From assembly GCF_020524025.1 (NCBI RefSeq), contig NZ_JAIVKN010000001.1:248001-312000 (forward strand): a stretch of DNA of 64,000 nt, read 5' to 3'. The position numbers were made by a program, and so were the translations under genes. Position 1 is the first letter of the stretch. The number at the start of each line of letters is the position of its first letter. Shown here one piece after another: positions 36,575 through 45,588 of this stretch. Under the pieces are notes generated by a model. It ran no database searches. It was not told where the DNA came from and saw only the letters and a program-made list of their open reading frames with translations. Source of the DNA: Halobacillus litoralis (GTDB taxonomy: Bacteria; Bacillota; Bacilli; Bacillales; Halobacillaceae).

Positions 36575-36874
36575 TATTAAATGCATCCTTTCAAATAAGT
36601 TTTTGTTGTGCGCACATAAGTTATATATCCGCTTTACCACATTTAAAAACCCACATTTGTAAAAAAAATACATTCAGTACATTTGAACTGAATTTCAAAA
36701 GATAAACCTTTCCGTTTGACTAATCGAATGAAGGTTATTATCATAAATACATGTAAAATAGTTTGTGTAGCAACATCATGAATTCGAAATAAAATGAGTG
36801 AAATTGCAGGCGTGTTATATATTTTTTTAATTGAGTTGCTATAACAACTAACGATATAGATGGAGGGTTTTTAA

Positions 36875-37501
36875 ATGACTAAAGTATTATTCATTAAAGC
36901 AAATTCCAGACCAAAGGAACAATCCGTAAGCGTGAAATTGTATCACACTTTCCTTGATCACTATAAAAAGAATCATCCAGACCATGAAATCGAAGAGCTT
37001 GACCTTTTTGAAGAAAACCTGGGCTATTACGATACAGATAAAATTAACGGGATGTTTAAGCTTTCTAAAGGGATGGAATTGACGTCTGAAGAAGTGAAAG
37101 CCACGAATCAAGTAACGGCTTATTTAGATCAGTTTTTAGCAGCAGATAAAGTCGTTTTTGCTTTTCCACTTTGGAACTTTACGATTCCAGCTGTTCTGCA
37201 TACGTATTTTGATTACCTCGCACAAGCTGGGAAAACGTTCCGTTATACGGAAGAAGGGCCGGTTGGACTGCTCCCTGATAAGAAGGTTGCCATTCTAAAT
37301 GCCCGAGGCGGGGTCTATTCAGAGGGACCGGCACAATCGGCAGAAATGGCTGTCAATTATGTGGAGAATATTCTGCAGTTCTGGGGGATCGAGGACCGAA
37401 CGACACTTGTCGTTGAAGGTCATAACCAATTCCCTGATCAGGCAGAAGAGATTGTTGAGAATGGAATAGAAAGAGCTGCGGTGGCTGCTGCGGCCTTTTA
37501 A
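36875..37501 (+). CDS. azoR: FMN-dependent NADH-azoreductase
   Basis: 208 residues, flavodoxin-like fold. KANSRPKEQSVSVKLYHTFLDHY (FMN phosphate loop, about 8-30), FAFPLWNFTIPAVLHTYFDYLAQAGKTFRYT (about 89-120) and NARGGVYSEGP are AzoR signatures. Reduces azo compounds and quinones with NADH; acts in quinone stress defence. Ribosome site TGGAGGG. Single gene with terminator. Confidence 0.93.
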   Translation: MTKVLFIKANSRPKEQSVSVKLYHTFLDHYKKNHPDHEIEELDLFEENLGYYDTDKINGMFKLSKGMELTSEEVKATNQVTAYLDQFLAADKVVFAFPLWNFTIPAVLHTYFDYLAQAGKTFRYTEEGPVGLLPDKKVAILNARGGVYSEGPAQSAEMAVNYVENILQFWGIEDRTTLVVEGHNQFPDQAEEIVENGIERAAVAAAAF

Positions 37502-37511
37502 ATGAGAACGT

Positions 37512-37547
37512 TGAGCGCACACCAGACTTAGGTGCTGCGCTCTTTTT
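37512..37547 (+). terminator. Rho-independent terminator after azoR
   Basis: GAGCGCA...ACC / GGT...TGCGCTC with a seven-base loop, then TTTTT. Confidence 0.87.
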
Positions 37548-37624
37548 AAGCAGAATGGTTGAAGATCAGGGAGAAAACCACTAACCTGATTCTATATTTA
37601 TAAAGGGAAAAGGAGGGGAATCAG

Positions 37625-38149
37625 ATGAGCAGCACAGATGAGGTTAAAGTGAGCGGCATTCTAAAAAAGAACGAATATAAATTGTATCATGCCTATTATT
37701 ACAGTAGTTTAATTCTGGGTCTTTTTACCATCACGCTTATTTTATTCGGTGTATTATTTTATCCGGCAGTAGATGGAAGTTTGCTTAAACGAGCGGTGTA
37801 TGCTTTTGGTTTTGCGTTAGTACCGGCTGCTTTTGTTGTATTCGTTACGAAGTTTGTGATCCATCTCCGCTCCACAGGAGAATATACGAGTGATCAGTTA
37901 AATCGACACAGGTATACGTATACCATTAATGACGAGGGGATTTCACTCGAGGAAAAACAAGCAAACCAAAGCTTTACATGGAAGGACCTTCTTTCATTCC
38001 ATGATCATCCGCGGATGTTTTTAGTTTATGTGACTGGAAACAATGTACTTGTTCTGCCTAAGCGTTATTTTGAAACGAATCAGCAGATAGAGTCGTTTGT
38101 GCAGATTCTCACTGATCATTCGCCCTATAAAAAAGTACGGTGTTTATAA
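37625..38149 (+). CDS. YcxB-like membrane protein
   Basis: 174 residues. Two spans (about 28-50 and 57-80) followed by a soluble C-terminal region (YTINDEGISLEEKQANQSFTWKDLLSFHDHPRMFLVYV, about 100-137; NNVLVLPKRYF) that is the hallmark of YcxB-like C-terminal domain proteins. Role unknown. Ribosome site AAAAGGAGGGG. Confidence 0.85.
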   Translation: MSSTDEVKVSGILKKNEYKLYHAYYYSSLILGLFTITLILFGVLFYPAVDGSLLKRAVYAFGFALVPAAFVVFVTKFVIHLRSTGEYTSDQLNRHRYTYTINDEGISLEEKQANQSFTWKDLLSFHDHPRMFLVYVTGNNVLVLPKRYFETNQQIESFVQILTDHSPYKKVRCL

Positions 38150-38162
38150 CAATAGATAAGAT

Positions 38163-38192
38163 AAGCGTAGAGTCCCGGGCTCTACGCTTTTT
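38163..38192 (+). terminator. Rho-independent terminator after the YcxB-like gene
   Basis: AAGCGTAGAG pairs with CTCTACGCTT, loop TCCCGGG, then T-run. Confidence 0.92.
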
Positions 38193-38268
38193 TTCTCTGC
38201 CTAAATTTCTGCATAAAAAATCATTAAGTTGGCATTTTAAATAGAAGGAAAACTAGTGAGGTGACGGC

Positions 38269-39579
38269 ATGGGAAAAGAGAAATATAATCAACCTGAATC
38301 AGATATTATGACACATGGTCAGAATCCTTATGAGATTGTGAAAGGGTTATTAAAGGAATCAGTAGGAACGCTTGGGTTAAACGAAAATATCTATCACCTG
38401 ATCAAAAAGCCGATGCGTGTGTTTGAAGTGTCGATCCCTGTTCGTATGGATGACGGGACCATTAAAAATTTTACGGGTTTTCGCTCCCAGCATATTGATA
38501 TTTTAGGTCCGACAAAAGGAGGCATTCGTTTTCATCCTGATGTAAATCTTGATGAAGTGAAAGCCTTGTCGATTTGGATGTCGTTAAAAGCAGCTATCGT
38601 TGATCTTCCTTTTGGTGGAGGGAAAGGGGGAGTCATTGTAGATCCAGAGCAGTTATCAGAAAGAGAATTAGAAATGCTGAGTCGGAACTACATTAAGAAG
38701 ATCACCCCGATCATCGGCCCTCAAAAAGATATCCCGGCCCCGGATGTGAACACAAATCCAAAAGTGATGGGATGGATGATTGATGAATTTGATCAACTTC
38801 GCGGCTATAATATTCCAGGGATGTTAACGGGTAAACCGGTGGTCCTGGGAGGTTCACTCGGACGGCTGGAAGCGACTGGCCGGGGCGTGGCGTTTACCAT
38901 ACGTGAAGCCTGTAAAGTTCTTGACATCGAGCTGGAGGGAGCTACGGCCGCTATCCAGGGGTTTGGCAATGTTGGTAGTATGACAGCGAAATTCCTCCAT
39001 GAATTAGGTGTGAAAATTGTGGCTGTTACAGATGCAGAGGGTGGAATTTATAAAGAAGGCGGTTTAGATATTCCGGACCTTCTTGAGTTTGTAAAAGATA
39101 AAAAGCGTTATGCTTCTGAATACCCTGAGGCTGAAGAGATTACGAATGAAAAAATGTTTGGTCTTCCCGTTGATATTCTCGTTCCAGCTGCTGTGGAAAA
39201 TCAGGTGACTAAAGATACAGCTCCTACTATTCAGGCTAAAATTCTTGCCGAAGCGGCAAATGGACCGACAACGCCTGAGGGGGATCAGATTCTTGAAGAG
39301 AAAGGAATCTTCGTTATCCCTGATATTCTTTGTAATGCAGGTGGAGTGACCGTATCGTATTTTGAATGGGTGCAGAACAATATGAACTACTATTGGAAAG
39401 AAGCCGAAATCAACGAGAAACTCGAAGAGAAAATGCTGTACGGTTTTGAAAATGTTATCCAAATGCGCGAAGAGAAACAGTGCCGTATGCGGGATGCAGC
39501 CTATATGGTGGGTATCAAACACTTAGTCAAAGCTATGGATGCACGAGGCTGGATCAGCGAAAAGGATCATTCCAGCTGA
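38269..39579 (+). CDS. gudB: NAD-specific glutamate dehydrogenase (GudB/RocG type)
   Basis: 436 residues, hexameric-type GDH. Substrate/catalytic lysines in TKGGIRFHPDV and SLKAAIVDLPFGGGKGGV (about 100-125), NAD-binding GGSLGRLEATGRGV and AIQGFGNVGSMTAKFL, and the end WVQNNMNYYWKE. Deaminates glutamate to 2-oxoglutarate. It could be RocG or GudB; no arginine-degradation genes flank it. Ribosome site GAGGTGA. Own terminator downstream. Confidence 0.93.
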   Translation: MGKEKYNQPESDIMTHGQNPYEIVKGLLKESVGTLGLNENIYHLIKKPMRVFEVSIPVRMDDGTIKNFTGFRSQHIDILGPTKGGIRFHPDVNLDEVKALSIWMSLKAAIVDLPFGGGKGGVIVDPEQLSERELEMLSRNYIKKITPIIGPQKDIPAPDVNTNPKVMGWMIDEFDQLRGYNIPGMLTGKPVVLGGSLGRLEATGRGVAFTIREACKVLDIELEGATAAIQGFGNVGSMTAKFLHELGVKIVAVTDAEGGIYKEGGLDIPDLLEFVKDKKRYASEYPEAEEITNEKMFGLPVDILVPAAVENQVTKDTAPTIQAKILAEAANGPTTPEGDQILEEKGIFVIPDILCNAGGVTVSYFEWVQNNMNYYWKEAEINEKLEEKMLYGFENVIQMREEKQCRMRDAAYMVGIKHLVKAMDARGWISEKDHSS

Positions 39580-39656
39580 CAACAAGGGTTCTATTACCTT
39601 ATAGGTAAGGGTAGAAAGGGCATATCTTACTTATTTAATAATAAGCGGTTCACATA

Positions 39657-39693
39657 GAGAGCGGAGTTTCTTCATAAGAAGCTCTGCTTTTTT
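39657..39693 (+). terminator. Rho-independent terminator after glutamate dehydrogenase
   Basis: AGAGCGGAGTTTCTT pairs (with two wobbles/mismatches) with AAGAAGCTCTGCTTT, short loop, then TTTT. Confidence 0.8.
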
Positions 39694-39829
39694 ATGCGAT
39701 AAAAAACGGATGGGGGACAAAAGCAGAACGCGTGTCTGAACATATAGAAGAGGACGCTAAGATGTCTGAAAGAAATGTATGGTAAACTACTAGAAAACTA
39801 GAACATTTAAAGAAAGGCAGGAGAAACGA

Positions 39830-40474
39830 ATGAATGGGGAAGAAATCCGAAATATTTATTGTGTCGGGAGAAACTATCAAAAACACGCGGTTGAATTAGG
39901 AAACGATGTCCCGAAGTCTCCTTTAATTTTCACCAAACCCACACACGCGATACATAGTACAGAAGGAGACCTGGCTCTCCCATTTGATTTAGGCAGCATC
40001 CATTATGAAGTGGAATTGGTCGTTCAATTAAAAAAAGCCTATCAGCCAGATCTGTCATTGGAAGAACTGATTTCTGGTTTTGCCATAGGCATTGACTTTA
40101 CTGCGCGTGATCTACAATCAAAATTAAAAGAAAAAGGCCACCCATGGACGAAGGCGAAAGGATTCAAAGGGGCCGCTGTTGTGAGCTCTTTTCTTCCTTT
40201 TCCGGGGGGAGAGGGTTTTCAAAAGCTTCAATTTACTCTTTACAAAAATGGAGAGACTGTACAATCCGGCTCTCCTTCTTCGATGATTTTTCCCTTGCGT
40301 GAGCTGGTGGATGATATTGGAGGCGGGCTCGGACTTGGCGAAGGGGATGTAATTTATACCGGTACCCCTGAAGGAGTAGGGCCTGCGAATGTGGGCGATG
40401 TGTTTACCTTTGAAATCTTCAATCCGGAAACAAATGATACTCACTCATTTGGTCCATTACGTATTCAAGAATAA
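39830..40474 (+). CDS. Fumarylacetoacetate hydrolase (FAH) family protein
   Basis: 214 residues, the small FAH-domain form. NIYCVGRNYQKHAVELG at the start, metal-binding glutamates in HYEVELVV, Asp in IDFTARDLQ, and TGTPEGVGPANVGD at the end are all intact. Small FAH proteins include acylpyruvases and oxaloacetate decarboxylase/tautomerase; the sequence alone does not decide. Ribosome site AAAGGCAGGAG. Convergent with the aldehyde dehydrogenase. Confidence 0.88.
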   Translation: MNGEEIRNIYCVGRNYQKHAVELGNDVPKSPLIFTKPTHAIHSTEGDLALPFDLGSIHYEVELVVQLKKAYQPDLSLEELISGFAIGIDFTARDLQSKLKEKGHPWTKAKGFKGAAVVSSFLPFPGGEGFQKLQFTLYKNGETVQSGSPSSMIFPLRELVDDIGGGLGLGEGDVIYTGTPEGVGPANVGDVFTFEIFNPETNDTHSFGPLRIQE

Positions 40475-40508
40475 AAAGGAGAAGCTCATAAAGCGGGCTT
40501 CTCTTTTT
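40473..40508. terminator. Bidirectional terminator between convergent genes
   Basis: AAAAAGGAGAAGC pairs with GCTTCTCTTTTT around a loop of about ten bases. Confidence 0.85.
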
Positions 40509-40516
40509 GTTATTCT

Positions 40517-41956
40517 TTATTGATAAGAATCCAGGTTCAGACCAAAAAACTTCATTTCGGTCATATCTTCAACCGCGTATTTCACACCTTCTCTGCCGAT
40601 ACCACTTTGTTTTACCCCGCCATATGGATGATTGTCCTGGCGGTACGTGGATATTTCATTAATCCAAACGCCGCCCATCTCGAGCTTGTCGGCTACACGA
40701 AACGCTTTGTTGATATCTTTTGTGAACACACCTGCCTGAAGGCCGTAGATGGAATCATTCGCAGCTTTGACTGCTTCTTCTTCTGTATCAAAAGGAATGA
40801 CAGAGACGATTGGTGCAAACACTTCCTCTGCAATGACCTTCATGTTGCTCTTCACGTCGGTCATGATCGTAGGGGTGAGAAGTGTCCCGTTCTGTTCCCC
40901 GCCTGTATGGACCTTTGCGCCATGAATGACGGCATCATCAATCCAGCTTTTGGCGCGTTCGGCTGCTTCTTCATTAATCATCGGGCCGAAATCCGTGGCC
41001 TCATCCATCGGGTCTCCAATGACCAGCTCTTCTGTTCTTTTCTTAAAATCATCTAGAAAACGGTCATAGATTGAGCGGTGGACGTAAAGGCGCTGAGCTG
41101 AAATACAGACCTGTCCGGAGAAAGCGAATGCTCCTTTTACCAAGGAAGGCACAGCTTGTTCTAAATCAGCATCTTCAAACAAAAGGTTGGGGGAATTGGA
41201 TCCTAATTCAAGCGTTACTTTTTTAAAGCCGGCATTCTCACGTATGATACGACCGACGCCGAGGCTGCCTGTAAAGGTAACTTTATGGATTTTTTCATGT
41301 TTTACCAAGGGATCTCCAAGTTCTTCTCCCAACCCTAACACAAGGTTCAGCCCTCCAACGGGAAGGCCGGCTTCGTGGAACAGCTTAACGAGCATATAAG
41401 CAGAAACAGGCGTTTTCTCAGCTGGTTTTAGAACAATGGTATTACCTGCTGCGATAGCTGGTGCGATTTTGTGTAGAGACAGATTCAACGGAAAGTTAAA
41501 GGGTGTGATCGCTGCTACGACTCCTACAGGGACTCGTTTTGTAAATCCGAATCGATTTTCTCCGCCGATGGCTGCATCCATCGGAATCACTTCGCCGCTG
41601 ATTTGCTTTGCGTACTCTGATGCGAAGCGGATGACCTGCATCGATCTTTTCACTTCTGCCCGACTGAACTGGATCGGTTTACCGGCCTCTTTTGTGATAA
41701 TTTGTGCGAAATCTTCCAGCCGATCCTCCAGGAGTTCGGCTGCTTTAAGCAAAATATCTGCCCGTTTATGGGCGGGCATCGTTTTCATTGTATGGTGGAA
41801 GGTTTCGTAGCTGTTGTCGATCGCAGCATTTAATTCATTTTCGTCTGCTAACTGGACTTCCGCCACACGTTCTTGATTGTGAGGGTTATACACCATCAAG
41901 GTTTCTTCCCGGTTGTCAATGGACTCAGCTCCATTAATGATGGATGCGATTTTCAT
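40517..41956 (-). CDS. NAD(P)-dependent aldehyde dehydrogenase
   Basis: 479 residues. Catalytic Cys in FAFSGQVCISAQR (about 280), general-base Glu in VTLELGSNSPN, cofactor-binding ITPFNFPLN and VTFTGSLGVGR. It belongs to the group with phosphonoacetaldehyde/lactaldehyde-type dehydrogenases (ending NHPYGGVKQSGIGREG), so it probably handles a small aldehyde. The start is 9 bases after the stop of the AlsS-like gene, so the two are one operon and the thiamine enzyme may make or use the aldehyde or acid. Confidence 0.9.
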   Translation of the reverse strand: MKIASIINGAESIDNREETLMVYNPHNQERVAEVQLADENELNAAIDNSYETFHHTMKTMPAHKRADILLKAAELLEDRLEDFAQIITKEAGKPIQFSRAEVKRSMQVIRFASEYAKQISGEVIPMDAAIGGENRFGFTKRVPVGVVAAITPFNFPLNLSLHKIAPAIAAGNTIVLKPAEKTPVSAYMLVKLFHEAGLPVGGLNLVLGLGEELGDPLVKHEKIHKVTFTGSLGVGRIIRENAGFKKVTLELGSNSPNLLFEDADLEQAVPSLVKGAFAFSGQVCISAQRLYVHRSIYDRFLDDFKKRTEELVIGDPMDEATDFGPMINEEAAERAKSWIDDAVIHGAKVHTGGEQNGTLLTPTIMTDVKSNMKVIAEEVFAPIVSVIPFDTEEEAVKAANDSIYGLQAGVFTKDINKAFRVADKLEMGGVWINEISTYRQDNHPYGGVKQSGIGREGVKYAVEDMTEMKFFGLNLDSYQ

Positions 41957-41965
41957 GGATTCACC

Positions 41966-43600
41966 TCATTCACATGTGATGTTGTTTAATTTTTGGGTCA
42001 GCTTCATGTTCTCGTCATAATCGACAGGACAGTCAATTAAGACCGGTTTGTTCATCTTGATTGCTTCTGTTAACGCTTGTTTCAGGTCAGCGGCTTTGTT
42101 AACTTGAATCGCTTCTAAGCCAAAAGATTTGGCCATCTGGATAAAATCAGGATTGCCAAATCGAATGTTCGAAGGGCGTTCAAATTTCTTCATCTGATGC
42201 CATTCAATAAGACCGTATCCATCGTCCCGCCATAATAAAATGACAATAGCCAGGTTGAGACGGACGGCTGTTTCCATTTCCGCCCCTGTCATAAGAAATG
42301 ACCCATCTCCGCAGACAGCCACAACGTTACGGGCAGGATAAGCCATTTTTGCGGCAATGGCTCCTGGAACCGCAACCCCCATAGAAGCAAGTCCATTTGA
42401 AATTAAGCATGTGTTTGGCTGGGCTGTATGATACATACGTGCCATCCACATTTTGTGAGCTCCTACATCAGAAATCGCGATATCGTCATCTTTCAGAACA
42501 TCACGCAGATCAGCAATAATTTTTTGTGGTTTTACAGGGTGGGCTGTGTCGTCTTTATAAGACTCTCCTTCATCGAGCACTTTCTTTCTAATCTCCAGTG
42601 CCCAAGTCAGATCGCGTTTTTGTTCCGGTACAGCAGATACAAGGTGCTTCAAGTTCTCTTTAATATCCCCTAAAACGTTTAATAAGACAGGATAGTGGGA
42701 GTCAATTTCTGCTTCTTCTGAATCAATATGCAGAATTGGGATGATTCCTGATGGATTCCAGTTCTCAGGTGGTGTTTCCGCCATGTCAAAACCAATAGCA
42801 ATAATTAAGTCCGCCTTTTGAAATCCACAGGTAATGTAATCTTTGCCGCTTAAACCGGCTGTTAAAAGGCTGAGCTCATGTTTCCATGACAGTGCTCCTT
42901 TGCCCATGAATGTATGCACGACTGGAATATTGGCCTTTTCCGCCAGCTGCCTGAGTTCATCAGAGGCTTTGGATCTTGTAATGCCATTTCCAGCTAAGAT
43001 AAGCGGGTGAGTCGCTTCAGAGATGATTTTGACCGTTTCTTGAATGATCCTCTCATCTGCCTGCGGAAGCGCATGATCCGTAATAGGAAGCGGGGCACCA
43101 TAGACTTCCATACTGGCTACATCTTCAGGCAGATCGATATGGGTTGCGCCCGGCTTCTCCTGAATGGCCAATTGATAGGCTTTTCGTACAACTTCAGGGA
43201 CAATTTCTCCGGTTTTTATTTGTGCGTTCCATTTGGTTACCGGTTCGTAAATGTCGACAAGATCGTAATACTGGTGGGATACTTTGTGCTGTCGATTCAG
43301 TCCGGCCTGACCTGTGATCGCAATCAATGGACAGTGATCCATATTCGCATTGGCAACGCCTGTTAAAAGATTCGTTGCTCCAGGTCCTAAGGTGGCTAAG
43401 CAGACACCCGGCTTTCCAGTCAGCCTTCCGTAAGTTCCTGCCATAAACGCTGCGCTTGTTTCATGGCGGGTGGTAATGAATTCAATAGATGAATCTAAAA
43501 TAGCGTCCATGACATCAATGTTCTCTTCACCAGGAACACCAAAGATATATTCGACGCCTTCATTCTCTAAACACTTAATTAACAACTGGGCCACATTCAT
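41966..43600 (-). CDS. Acetolactate synthase-like thiamine-diphosphate enzyme (AlsS type)
   Basis: 544 residues. Catalytic Glu in TTRHETSAAFMAG (about 47), LGPGATNLLTGVANA, ITGQAG, a central domain, and the ThDP/Mg site CGDGSFLMTGAEMETAVRLN with an Asp 27 residues after the GDG Asp (WRDDGYG), the position where catabolic AlsS also has Asp and anabolic IlvB has Asn. The end CPVDYDENMKL also resembles AlsS. It is not accompanied by a regulatory subunit or by AlsD (acetolactate decarboxylase), but by an aldehyde dehydrogenase. It may therefore be a catabolic acetolactate synthase or another 2-oxoacid decarboxylase. Ribosome site GTAGGAGG. Confidence 0.82.
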   Translation of the reverse strand: MNVAQLLIKCLENEGVEYIFGVPGEENIDVMDAILDSSIEFITTRHETSAAFMAGTYGRLTGKPGVCLATLGPGATNLLTGVANANMDHCPLIAITGQAGLNRQHKVSHQYYDLVDIYEPVTKWNAQIKTGEIVPEVVRKAYQLAIQEKPGATHIDLPEDVASMEVYGAPLPITDHALPQADERIIQETVKIISEATHPLILAGNGITRSKASDELRQLAEKANIPVVHTFMGKGALSWKHELSLLTAGLSGKDYITCGFQKADLIIAIGFDMAETPPENWNPSGIIPILHIDSEEAEIDSHYPVLLNVLGDIKENLKHLVSAVPEQKRDLTWALEIRKKVLDEGESYKDDTAHPVKPQKIIADLRDVLKDDDIAISDVGAHKMWMARMYHTAQPNTCLISNGLASMGVAVPGAIAAKMAYPARNVVAVCGDGSFLMTGAEMETAVRLNLAIVILLWRDDGYGLIEWHQMKKFERPSNIRFGNPDFIQMAKSFGLEAIQVNKAADLKQALTEAIKMNKPVLIDCPVDYDENMKLTQKLNNITCE

Positions 43601-43753
43601 GATCGAACCTCCTACAGCTTCATTGTTTGTTATTTTGTGTAAAGGGGCGCTATCTTATGAAGGAAAAACTGATGGTGGATAATCGTTCCATTGCTGGATT
43701 CGCAAAAAAGCTATTAAAATGGATGGCAGTATTGCATTAGAAAGGTGTTAGAA

Positions 43754-44182
43754 ATGAGACGTTTGATTCAAAAATTAAGATCAGAAGAACGTTTGTTTTT
43801 TATTGTTTTTATAGGTGTTATCCTGCTGCTCATCAGTGGTGGTATCCTGACAGGGGAATCACTGGTGTCAGGTCAGCGGATCATTCTGACTGCTGTTGGT
43901 CTTCTTATATATCTTTGCTGCTTCCTCGGGGTGAACCCCATTGGAAAAGGGATGGCTTTAACTCTGCTTCCCATGGTTTTAACCTTTCTTTTTCATGAGA
44001 TGCTGGCGTTCGTCCCTCAGGATAGTTATGATCGATGGCTCTCTCCCGATACAGCAAGAGGGGCAGGTCCTGTTTCCATTTTCTTTTTCTTATCTCTCAG
44101 GGTGGTCTTGAAAGTGTTTCGTGTTCAACCTTATTTATTAGAACTGACCAAACAGAAAGAAGAGGAAAATGCATCACGGTGA
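43754..44182 (+). CDS. Hypothetical membrane protein
   Basis: 142 residues with three or four spans (about 15-34, 42-62, 65-87, 108-125) and a charged C-terminus (KQKEEENASR). Not recognised. ATG at 43754 follows AAAGGTG at eight bases; an in-frame GTG at 43745 lies inside that ribosome site. Its last 14 bases overlap the next small membrane protein gene. Confidence 0.6.
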   Translation: MRRLIQKLRSEERLFFIVFIGVILLLISGGILTGESLVSGQRIILTAVGLLIYLCCFLGVNPIGKGMALTLLPMVLTFLFHEMLAFVPQDSYDRWLSPDTARGAGPVSIFFFLSLRVVLKVFRVQPYLLELTKQKEEENASR

Positions 44183-44522
44183 GAGCAGGAAAGGAAGAAG
44201 GAATTATTTGAAGGGAAAAGGATCACTGATTATATCCTTGATGCTGCTTGTTTTATCATTGGTTTTATACTTAGTCAGCGGTGAAAAGTTCAGCGTCCTG
44301 GGATACGGTCTTCTTTTTACGGGTTTTGCTTCGGTTACTTATCTGGAGTATTTTAGCCGGGGAAAATCAAGAAGGAAAGGTGTAGTTTTGTCGGTCATGA
44401 CCGTTGGTTTTACAGTTTCGCTTTATACCCTTATGACAGAGGTGTTTCTTTATTTGATTGATGGCCGTATTCGAGCAGCTCTGGCACTGCTCCTCCACCA
44501 TGTGATATCCAGAGCACTTTGA
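44169..44522 (+). CDS. Hypothetical membrane protein
   Basis: 117 residues, three spans (about 20-37, 44-60 and 72-98). The ATG at 44169 follows GAGG closely; a TTG at 44208 follows GGAAGAAGG and would give a shorter 104-residue form starting KGKGSLIISLML, which is an equally good reading. It overlaps the preceding small membrane protein gene, so the two are co-transcribed. No family recognised. Confidence 0.55.
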   Translation: MHHGESRKGRRNYLKGKGSLIISLMLLVLSLVLYLVSGEKFSVLGYGLLFTGFASVTYLEYFSRGKSRRKGVVLSVMTVGFTVSLYTLMTEVFLYLIDGRIRAALALLLHHVISRAL

Positions 44523-44597
44523 GGAGAACAATGGATTCCAAGGGTTAGGAATAGAAGAAACAATCGTCATACTATTCATTGATGGTTTATAAAAAGG

Positions 44598-44636
44598 AAA
44601 CCCCTGCTGCGAAAGGTTCGCAGCAGGGGTTTTTTG
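44598..44636. terminator. Bidirectional terminator
   Basis: AAACCCCTGCTGCGAA pairs perfectly with TTCGCAGCAGGGGTTT, three-base loop, then T-run; serves the small membrane genes and the convergent FhuF-like gene. Confidence 0.94.
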
Positions 44637-44640
44637 AAGA

Positions 44641-45387
44641 TTATTTGATTCGATCGTCACGTTCCTCATCCGGGATAAGCGGACATGTCGGACAGCATTT
44701 CTCTTTATTGGCATTATGCAGCATATATTTCATACAGCAGTGTCTGCGCACGTAGGTTTCTTTTCCGTTATCGGCTTTGTAATAACGAAATTTAAAGTGA
44801 AGAGGGTTGCGGCGGTTTTCCTGGAACAGCTCATGCGAGGTGAACCAGTGAAAAACCTTTTCCAGTCGTTCCTGATCTACATCTGTCTGGGCAAGCGCAC
44901 ATTTCCGCTGATGTAGATTATGAGATACGATGGAGCGCATATGTGTTGCCTTACACTTTGAAACACGTGCAACTGTCTGGAACAATGGCTGGAGGTGAAG
45001 TGTGATGAATGTGTAAATCTGCTCCTTCACCTTTTCATCGGGCAGATCTGTTGCCTTATGGACATGCTCTTCTTTTATAATATAGTTCATGGCATTCTTT
45101 TCTTTTAATTCAATGCCGATCTTTTCTGGGTGGGTTTCGATGACAAGGTCGTGTTTAACAAGGGATTCAAACAAACCCATCGTTAAAACAGAGTACATTT
45201 TGCCAAATAAAAGCCCGGCAATAGTCAGATTCGGAGCATCCAGCTGACGCATTTGTGTTTCAAGCAGTTCCCGCGTCGAATATTTATTGTCAATCAAGTC
45301 CGCGACCTCATAGGATATGCGGTCCTGATATTCAGAACCAATATAAAGTTTATGATCGTTTTGTATTTGTTCAAATGTAGTGTTCAT
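44641..45387 (-). CDS. FhuF-like siderophore ferric-iron reductase
   Basis: 248 residues. The C-terminal RRHCCMKYMLHNANKEKCCPTCP (about 209-231) holds the CC-x10-C-x2-C arrangement that binds the [2Fe-2S] cluster in FhuF-type reductases, which release iron from imported hydroxamate or carboxylate siderophores. Central helix-rich part contains LQPLFQTVARVSKCKATHM, also typical. ATG at 45387 follows GGGAG; the longer frame upstream runs through the Fur-box promoter and is rejected. Divergent from the siderophore synthesis genes. Confidence 0.85.
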   Translation of the reverse strand: MNTTFEQIQNDHKLYIGSEYQDRISYEVADLIDNKYSTRELLETQMRQLDAPNLTIAGLLFGKMYSVLTMGLFESLVKHDLVIETHPEKIGIELKEKNAMNYIIKEEHVHKATDLPDEKVKEQIYTFITLHLQPLFQTVARVSKCKATHMRSIVSHNLHQRKCALAQTDVDQERLEKVFHWFTSHELFQENRRNPLHFKFRYYKADNGKETYVRRHCCMKYMLHNANKEKCCPTCPLIPDEERDDRIK

Positions 45388-45411
45388 ACCAATGACTCCC
45401 ACATTTAGATT

Positions 45412-45441
45412 TTGTAAATGATAACTGTTATCAAGTATAAA
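45412..45441 (+). promoter_or_regulatory. Putative sigma-A promoter for the siderophore synthesis genes
   Basis: TTGTAA (45412-45417), 18-base spacer, TATAAA (45436-45441). The Fur box fills the spacer. Confidence 0.5.
45419..45433. promoter_or_regulatory. Fur box (7-1-7)
   Basis: TGATAACTGTTATCA is a perfect 7-1-7 inverted repeat, one base per arm different from the Bacillus Fur consensus TGATAATNATTATCA. It is placed to block promoters in both directions, giving iron-repressed expression of the FhuF-like gene and the siderophore genes. Confidence 0.88.
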
Positions 45442-45462
45442 ATATTTTCCCCAATTCAACAA
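45434..45462 (-). promoter_or_regulatory. Putative sigma-A promoter for the FhuF-like gene
   Basis: Minus strand TTGTTG (45462-45457), 17-base spacer, TATACT (45439-45434), directly followed by the Fur box. Confidence 0.55.
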
Positions 45463-45588
45463 CACCAACGAGCATAATAAGCAGGTGAGTGGGAATAGGA
45501 TTAGGGAATGAAGGTTCGATTACTCCCTGCTTTGTTAGGGAATAGGAGACTATACATATATGCACAGGCGTCCAATGAGGTGAAACGT

